DNA of 64,000 nucleotides, taken from contig CM035173.1 in the NCBI GenBank assembly GCA_020205615.1, positions 50,086,617 to 50,150,616 of the forward strand, in the 5' to 3' direction. This document shows positions 57,101 through 64,000 of the stretch, piece by piece; positions within the stretch are counted from its first letter, which is position 1; each line of letters starts with the position of its first letter. The translations under genes and the position numbers were made by a program. The notes under the pieces were generated by a model. That model was not told where the DNA came from, made no database searches, and was given only the letters and a program-made list of their open reading frames with translations. Source of the stretch: Panax quinquefolius. Lineage: Eukaryota; Streptophyta; Magnoliopsida; Apiales; Araliaceae.

Positions 57101-57930
57101 AATAGCAATGAAATATGGTGATCTAACTAATATCCCCCATACCTTTGTTGTCCCTTGGATAAAAGGCTTTGCCTTATCTCTTTCAATTAAGCCTAATCAT
57201 GTGATTAAGGGTGCTAAGTAGATTTTCTACCAATGGGAGATGGACACACTTGTACTTGATGCAAGAGTTACTAATTTAAGGAACTTGATTAGAATAATTT
57301 TGTTGCCTTAAAAGGCCTAATAGGGTCGGTCACTTTGCCCCCATTATCTCCTCCATTTTGCTTTTATTTTAATGCACAAATTTGATTAATCAAAAGTCTA
57401 AAATACCCTTAATCAAGTGGGCTAAGTATTGGTTTGTATTTTATTTCTTTTGGGCTTCTCCTTTAATTGTTTTGGGCCATGTAATAAAAATAGTCTAACA
57501 ATTTTAATATATGTTGCCCAAATTGTTTATTTAGGGTTTCCATTCCCAATCTTATGAAATTTAATTACTTATACATGTGACTTTAGCTCATAACCTAATT
57601 AGGTTTACTAGAAATAGGTTTAAAATTATTAGTCACTTGAAATAACAAGATTATCCACTTAAGTTAGTATACATATTAAATACTAACCTTTCCTTATTAC
57701 CATAACCCTTACGTTATTTAATTGTCTCACCTAATGTATAATTAGGTTACGAAGCTTTCATTTTTAATGAAATCTATAAATGTATATATCCATAACTATA
57801 GTATATATGTTTATTGATCCATGCACCACTTCACATATGTTGTCACATATTAAATCACTATATAACACAAAGTTTTAAATATCAATAATGTATATACATA
57901 TATAGTGACTTAAAATTCACGTATATTATA
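54109..57930 (-). repeat. 5' LTR of A (intact, 3.8 kb)
   Basis: Its left end is slightly eroded (GGGACGCC where the other LTR has TGTGACGCC). It contains the empty insertion sites of B (GGGAGATATATCATG near 54462) and C (GCCTAATCATGTG near 57192). The block 55230-55870 is the same ~30-bp AATATTATTAAT repeat as in the 3' LTR, with one extra unit near 55505-55550. Differences from the 3' LTR are scattered single bases and small indels. Confidence 0.92.
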
Positions 57931-59881
57931 GGTTTGGTCACCTAATTGCATACCAATAGGGAGAAATCCTTATCAGAAAGCCCCCTCTTTCTTGGGAATG
58001 ATCTGGTTGTTAACTAATGTGAGTTATAATATTAATGATGAATAAGTTCATGTTGATTAAAGATGAAATTGATATTTCCATTGTGTTGGAATTATTAGTA
58101 TTAGTGAAAATCGACATTTATTTCGATAATAATTAATTCCTGGAGGTTAAATTGACCAATCGGGTAATTAATCGGATAAATGATCAATTAATTGCTATTA
58201 GTTCACATGCATATAACTATTTGTTCAAATGAATTGAACTATTGATTTACATGCATGTACTATTAGGGGAGGTGGTGCAGATGAAGGTACTAAATTAAAA
58301 ATGGTGGAAAAGATGAAAGGTACTATACTGTAATAATTCGAGCCCCAAAACATGCAATTATCGAAACTATGTTTTCCATTAATAGAAGTTCATTCTTCTT
58401 TCATTCTCACCAATTCAATAAGACTAACAAGAGCAATTATAGAGAGAGAAGCTATAGAGAGAAAAAGAAGAGTATTCTGCTACTTCACTATTCCAGTATC
58501 AAGTCTTCTTCTAAGGTAAGGGATATTATTTTTGATCAAAACTCGTATGAAATAATATTTTCTTCCATACTATGTAGTATGTAAGTAATATTATTTCATT
58601 TCGTATTCCTACTTCTACACTCATTTTGTTAAAGTATTGATTCTATACTCCGTGAAATTAGTAGAATATCCTTGAAATTTGCGCTTCATCTAGTATCGTT
58701 TCACAAGGATATTTTTCTGAACATTCTTGATAATTTTTAATCTTTTCATGTCGGAGTACTGTTCACGGGGTACTATTCATAAAGTACTATTCACAAGGTA
58801 CTATTCATTGGGTACTATTCATAAAGTACTATTCACAAAGTACTATTCCCGAAGTACTATTTATGAAGTACTATTCACGGGGTACTATTCACCCTAGGTA
58901 CTATTCATGATAAAAATTGATTTCTTCTTTGTCCAAATCATTTTTGATATAATATTATTCTTAAATTTTACTCCAAAAAGCAGTATCATGTTGACAATTT
59001 GGACATTATTGAATTCTGGATAAATTAAATTTAAAATCTTTAAAACTTATCATTTGTTTTCATTTAATTGAATTCTTATATCATTGTCATCATCCTCATG
59101 CTTATATTTTGATGAAAGTCATATGTAGCTTAAGTGCATAGATGGACTGTTGATTGGTATGATTATGACCAGGGATCATTCGGTATAATCATGACCTGTA
59201 ATGTTACAAATGATAAAAGTCATCATTGGCCCGTAGTGCATTGATGGATAGTTGTTGGTATGATCATGACTATTGGTTAAAACACGAATATTCTTGGCGC
59301 CTAGTGCATGGATAATTCGTGGTTGTGATACTAATGAATATCATTGGCCCGTAGTGAATGGATAATTTAGTGATGTGGATTATTTATTAAGCTGAGTCTC
59401 AACGATAAAATTGATGATAAACTTTTTAAATCATAGAAGATAGTAGATATCATGCTCTACTTGACTCTTCTAATGGATTGCTTGTTCCGCTGCAGTTAAA
59501 CTTGATGTTTATTGTATTTTATCAGTTTAACATTGTTGAAGGCTAACGATATTTATTCTGCATTATCTTAGTCATAATATTTCTTACTCGGCTAGTTGAG
59601 CTCACCCTTTTGCTTTCATTGTTCTCTTAAGGAAATGAGAACGTAGCCAGGACTAGTCGGGGAACCGAGTGATGGTCCGAGATGGCTGTTTTAGTAGTCC
59701 TCACTATTTAGTGTGATAATAAATGTAATGAGGATTGATTTTGAGTTTGGATATTGTCTATGAGATAATATTCATGTAAAAACTCTCAACTCATGTTGTA
59801 TAATTAAGTTTGTATTTGTATTTAGTACCATGTATTTGGCGAGCCAAGATGGGTGATGTATACCTATTTTGGGGCGTCACA
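57931..59881 (+). repeat. Element E: plus-strand LTR fragment of the C/D family
   Basis: The reverse complement of the D LTR from about 45575 to its end, closing with ATTTTGGGGCGTCACA at 59881. About 540 bp of its start are missing, because A is inserted there. It keeps an AAG|GTAAGGG donor-like site (58516), a decayed TATA region (near 58377), GTACTATTCAC repeats, and both hairpin types (59159-59192 type 2; near 59222-59246 type 1). No PBS follows it, so it is a 3' or solo LTR. Confidence 0.85.
58756..58910. repeat. GTACTATTCAC(A/G) short repeats in E
   Basis: About ten units of 15-17 bp, GTACTATTCA(C/T) plus a variable AAA, GGG or GAA. It is the reverse-complement relative of the GTGAATAGTAACTC repeats of the B LTRs. 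Confidence 0.85.
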
Positions 59882-62039
59882 CACATGACCTCAGGGAAAT
59901 TCCATAAATACCCTTAGTCACAATAGTAATGCCCAAATTGTTCATCCTTCTAGCCACCAATCTAAACCCTCAATTAATAATCAAAATGAATCGCCTCCAC
60001 CAGTCTTTTGCCTCGGGGCACATGGAGGCTTCTCTAGAGTCTCGCACCTTTATTTTTAGATTTTTCGTTATTTAGTTAATTATATTTTGAACCCTAATTT
60101 GTGCATTTTATTTCATTAGGTCATATGAACCCTAATGTGCACTTGGGCCCACATTTTCCCCGAAGCGAGAGTCGCGATTCTGAAGAGACGATCGTGCAAG
60201 AATACTTCAAGTTTTCGAATAATCTTTGGGGCTCAGCTTTACAAGTCTTGAAAATATGGTCCTAGAAGACAGAACCCCTAGGGAGACAAGACCTAGAAGG
60301 GCTCCTCCTTAGACATCTTGGGAAATCTTTCCAAATCTTGCTCAATTTTTCTTCCTTAATTTTTTCCTGGAAATTGAAACAAGATAGATCATCAAATATT
60401 ACTAAATAAAATCTAATCTTGTAAACTAGATTAAATCTTATTTTATTTTGAAAATAAAATATTTCTTTTGGGAAACCAAATCTTTCCTTTTTATTTAGGA
60501 ATCAAATTGAATATTACCAAATCAAATCTTATTTTATTTTGGAAATAAAATAAAATCTTTTCTTTTTATTTGGAAATAAAATCAAATATTTTCTATGTTT
60601 AGAAAATAATATCTTTCAATATTTATATTTAGAAGCAAAATCAAATATACTTCTATTTTGGAAAACTAAATTAAATACTTCCCTTAATATATCATAGGAT
60701 GACTGTTTCGTTTCCTGGTGCAAGCATACTTGGGAATGTATGTATATCTCCCAAGTTACTCATGCCTCATTTTTCATCTTGCTTCGTCTTGAAATTTTCT
60801 CTCCACCTACAAATCGAAAAATCATCAAGAAGGCATCAAGCAAACATTCTTCAATCCAGGCAAACAGAAAGTGAGGAAAAGTACCCCTCCCTATAGGTCC
60901 GAACCCTAGGGGTTCCATCCCTTCCTCTCGTATTCACTTTCTTTCCATTTTCATGTTTATTTAAATACTTTCTTTTCATATTTGTCTTGAATTGATTCAT
61001 CTATTTCTCTTTTTAGGTAATTATAGTTTTTCTTTTCCGGGCCATCTCACCTTAACAAGGATTTTGGCTTTTTCTCCGCATATTCTCAAGGAAAGGCTAT
61101 AATTTTTTGTGGCAAAGAAATATTCATTTCGAGCGATTAATTCGTCGAGCGGAGGAACATTAAAGGTACAAGGGGAGGACCTCCTAGGTGGCCGAATCCT
61201 ATGGGAAGCAGAACCCTATGGGGGGTCGGAACTAATCTTGTACTGCGTATACTAATCTCGACTGAATGTACTCCGTCAGAGTTACTTCTGTCGGAGATAA
61301 ACCCTTTTCTTGTAGTGTAGGGGGTCGAACCCTAGGGCCTTGGCCTCATACTTTATATTTTTTCGTCTTTCCTTTACTCTTCTATTTGGATGGCTTCCTT
61401 TGTTTGTGCTCCTTTTTGCTTCCTCTTTCAGGTAAATCTAATCTTTCTTCTTTTTTTCTCGAGCCACATTCCCTTGATCATATCTTGGTATTTTCCCTCG
61501 GATCATAAAGAAAGATTGACATTTTTGTGAGTTCGAAATGACATTTTATTTTGCTCCAACGATGACACGACAAACCACGAAGGAAAAAAATGCTCTTCAA
61601 CGGGACCACCATAGGTAGCCAAACCATAGGGGTTTAATCCTAAGAGGTGAATAAGCAAATGAAGAAAAAAACAAGTCCGAGAAGGATGGTCGCTGTTTTG
61701 ACCATAACTTTTGATCCGTTTGGAATTATAGTGCCCACAATATATCAAATCGAAGCTTACGATGAGCTCTATAAAACGCATCACCTTTGTCCATGATGTA
61801 CACCTTTATATGTACAAAAAAGGCTAAAAAACGTGTGTTTGAGTAGTCCAAAGTTTTTTCATATTTTTTTACGTAATTATGATTTCTAACTCTTGCTGAC
61901 TTTGTTTATTCTCCTTTTCAGGTGTTTTTTTTAGTTTAAGTCTTAGATTTTCTTTGTTTCCATGGTAAATACTTAGGTTCAATGCTTTCCTTTACATTCT
62001 TTCATTGCTTTTGAAATTCATATGCTAAGTTTTTCTTGA
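59882..62039. other. AT-rich repeat-derived sequence, no recognised gene
   Basis: 60380-60680 holds imperfect AAATAAAAT / TTATTTTATTTTGG repeats. From 60240 to 61660 a GAACCCTAGGGG-like motif recurs at least six times. Blocks at 61010-61230 and 61430-61640 share a layout (CTTT.AGGTAA, TTTCTTTT.C, CGGGCCA or CGAGCCA, then the GAACCCTA motif), like a diverged 420-bp repeat. No ORF over 80 codons makes sense as a protein. Confidence 0.5.
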
Positions 62040-62303
62040 TTGCAGACCCTTTCTATTGAATGTTCTGAAGACCCGAAAACCACCAAGGAGACCCCATTTA
62101 TCAGTCAGTGGGGAAAGGCTCCCTTCTTTGGTCCTTTTGACGTTTTCTGGGAGCAAACCAAGACTTATGACTGTACAACTTTTCCTCCGCTAGAGAAAAG
62201 AGACATGTTTCTATATGATGCGGGTTGCAGAGGTTTGGATGACTTCCCCCATTCCGATCGCATTCCCCGTCATATGCATAGAGAAACAAGAGTACCCTTT
62301 TAG
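62040..62303 (+). CDS. Unrecognised short ORF, 87 codons
   Basis: Starts just after a TTGATTGCAG acceptor-like sequence, with a polypyrimidine stretch before it. Composition is protein-like (TPFISQWGKAPFFGPFDVFW, FPPLEKRDMFLYD, a single Cys-rich CRGLDDFPHSDR end). I do not recognise the family. It could be an exon remnant of a host gene or of a mobile-element protein, or chance. It would need an upstream exon, since the first codon is not ATG. Low confidence. Confidence 0.25.
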   Translation: MQTLSIECSEDPKTTKETPFISQWGKAPFFGPFDVFWEQTKTYDCTTFPPLEKRDMFLYDAGCRGLDDFPHSDRIPRHMHRETRVPF

Positions 62304-64000
62304 TCTCCTACGCTTCTTATCCAATTTATCTGGTCACTTCAGGGACAACAGCTAGCATTGGACCGACGAGATCCTTGAAAATTTTGATTAGGTGGATATA
62401 CTAGGGAAGGCTGGCATTCTTCTGGGAGCTGTCGTTTACACTCATAAACTAACCTCACTTTCACTTTACAGATTCAAATAATTAGCACAGTAGTAAGCAA
62501 GGATCGATCCCACATAGAATGATTTATTTTATATTTAGCCTATGATTTCTAATGAAAAGTGGATTTTGAATTGATTAACTAAATTAACAAGAATAAACTA
62601 ATAAGAATAAACAATGAATAAAAAGCTTCAGTTCTTCAGTTCAGTATCACCTTTTTAGAAAAATAGATTAATCAAGTGTAACATTATTTACCCTTCAATG
62701 AAACTAATAGCCCTAGGTAACAACAAGCTCTGCTACCCGCAACTCCCCTTAGATTATCACTCAATGAAACAAGTTCTTTACAAATTCTAACCATTATATA
62801 ACCTAGAATAAGCTCTCTAGATTTAATATAACAGTAACATTAAGAATTAGAGAATTAGACTATTTGAAGCAACAAACACATAAGCTCAGATTGTTTAACT
62901 TATCTTTTGATAATCATAGCTATACTCAAAAGCTTGTCCACAATCAGGTATTACTAATTACTACTTGTGATTAGGAACAATATCAATTACACGTAATATT
63001 ATTCCTTAATCTAGCATATTATATTTGTTAACCAATTCAATCCTGCAGAAATCAAATTAGTTAAGCCAAATAGCATTGAGAAATTAAATCAGATTATCAA
63101 GAATGAATTTCATGTGAGAAGGAATAAATAATGAATACTCAATTAACCATTAATTATAATTAAGGTTCAATATCTCTTAGAACTGAATAAAAAGAACTTA
63201 ACTCATATCTTCAATCCTCCAATGTTGTAGATGAGAGAATATAGTAGATGATTGAATGAATAAAACCCTGACTATCATCCTCTATTTATAGTGCTAGACA
63301 ACGTCCTAAATCCTATGGGAATTAGAAATCCAAATCCTAAAAGGAATTACAAATCATAACTAGTTTCTATAAAGAAATAAAATCTAATTTGGAAATAAAT
63401 CTTAGTCTAAAAGATATCCTAAATCTAATAGAAATATCAATCTAATTCCATGTAGAAATCTGCCAAAATCTGTTTTTAGAAACTTTCCAAAAATCCAAGA
63501 TTTCCCAATTTTCCCGCTCAAATTCGCCCATATTTCCTGCTGCAACATCCTTTGGTAAAATGAACATAACTTTTGATCTAGAAGAATTTACGGGGCCTAA
63601 TACCTATCAAATCGAAGCTCTCGACTAGATCTACAACTTTACGTCTTTAAGAAGCGACAGATTCTAGCTGCATCACGGTCAAAATTGGAATCCAAGTGAC
63701 TACTGTGTAAATTGTAACTTCCAAACTTTGAGGTTCAACATCCATTTAGTAAAAAGATCATAACTTTTTCATATGAACTCCGATTGGGACGATTCAAGAT
63801 GTTCCAGAAAGCTAAGAAAGAAATCTAAAATCAAATTCAAGTCCTAAGCCAAGATCATACATTTAACTTAATGCTAAAACCTGCAATTTTCTTTTTTTCC
63901 TCATTTCGGTTCTAATTCTTCCTTAAATCATTAAATACCTTAATAAGCTCATATACTCATGAAACATCCAATAAAACTAAACCTAAAGGAATCAAAATAA
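62304..64000. other. AT-rich sequence, probably a further LTR on the minus strand
   Basis: The motif AAGCAAGGATCGATCCCACA near 62499-62518, a TATA box on the minus strand at 63291-63282 and the repeated CATAACTTTT phrases near 63565 and 63760 are all common in plant LTRs. No coding domain is seen and the ends cannot be placed. Confidence 0.35.
63282..63291 (-). promoter_or_regulatory. TATA box candidate
   Basis: CTATAAATAG followed by AGGATGATAG on the minus strand, the same form as in the B, C and D LTRs but in unrelated surroundings. Confidence 0.4.

Larger units (their letters stand above)
10191..57930 (-). mobile_element. Element A: chromovirus (Tekay/Del type), split by three insertions
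   Basis: On the minus strand: 5' LTR 57930-54109, PBS 54105-54093, gag, protease, RT start to 51720, then (after element D) RT end, RNase H, integrase and chromodomain down to 41111, PPT 41092-41081 and 3' LTR 41080-10191. The 3' LTR survives in three pieces that add up to 3.8 kb, matching the 3.82 kb 5' LTR. The pieces are separated by elements B and C. Three CCHC knuckles and a chromodomain after integrase place it in the chromoviruses, most like Tekay/Del. Gag, protease, RT and integrase all carry stops, frameshifts or deletions. A itself is inserted in an older, oppositely oriented LTR (E). Confidence 0.9.

Noticed and set aside
58369..58584. Plus-strand 71-codon frame in E
   Set aside because: Covers the leader of an LTR around its donor-like site, has low complexity and no conserved counterpart in C or D.

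Overview
This 64 kb window looks like nuclear DNA of a eudicot plant, probably from a repeat-dense (pericentromeric-type) region. It is strongly AT-rich. Every coding stretch I can recognise belongs to a Ty3/gypsy LTR retrotransposon, tRNA primer-binding sites are of plant retroelement type, and I see no host gene, rRNA or tRNA. Almost all coding sequence is on the minus strand and is decayed by stops and frameshifts.

Layout. (1) 1-9434: element T, a Tat-lineage Ty3/gypsy on the minus strand, cut by the left window edge. It shows a second RNase H, RNase H, RT, G-patch-like segment, protease, gag, a tRNA-Arg-type PBS and a 2.9 kb 5' LTR. (2) 9440-10190: A', a gag-start fragment of a second family, with a tRNA-iMet-type PBS. 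(3) 10191-57930: element A, a chromovirus (Tekay/Del type by its zinc knuckles and chromodomain) on the minus strand. Its 3' LTR (10191-41080) is split by two insertions with clean 5-bp target duplications: B (10544-28395, TSD GATAT) and C (31115-40342, TSD CTAAT). Its reverse transcriptase is split by a third element, D (43409-51719). The intact 5' LTR of A (54109-57930) carries both empty target sites, which proves the nesting. (4) 57931-59881: E, a plus-strand LTR fragment of the C/D family into which A was inserted. (5) 59882-64000: AT-rich sequence with LTR-like traits and one unrecognised short ORF.

The most unusual object is B: five LTRs (about 3.6-3.7 kb each, the first deleted to 1.8 kb) in direct tandem, separated by four internal segments of only about 320 bp. 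Each segment holds little more than a polypurine tract and a tRNA-iMet PBS, and the whole array lies inside one pair of target duplications. B, C, D and E share LTR ends, PBS type and leader motifs. B therefore looks like a coding-free parasite of the C/D chromovirus family.

The LTRs of this superfamily share a transcribed leader with a TATA box, a splice-donor-like AG|GTAAG soon after it in most copies, and then arrays of short inverted repeats of two kinds (ATCTTTG/CAAAGAT, and ATGATTAT-ACCG/CGGT-ATAATCAT). The first kind shows paired base changes between families. These hairpin arrays and the multi-LTR array are the best candidates for something undescribed.

Inferred order of events: E inserted first, then A (and A') into E. 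B, C and D then entered A, and T entered A'. No copy seen here encodes an intact polyprotein. The longest intact piece is the 291-codon RT-end/RNase H block of A.
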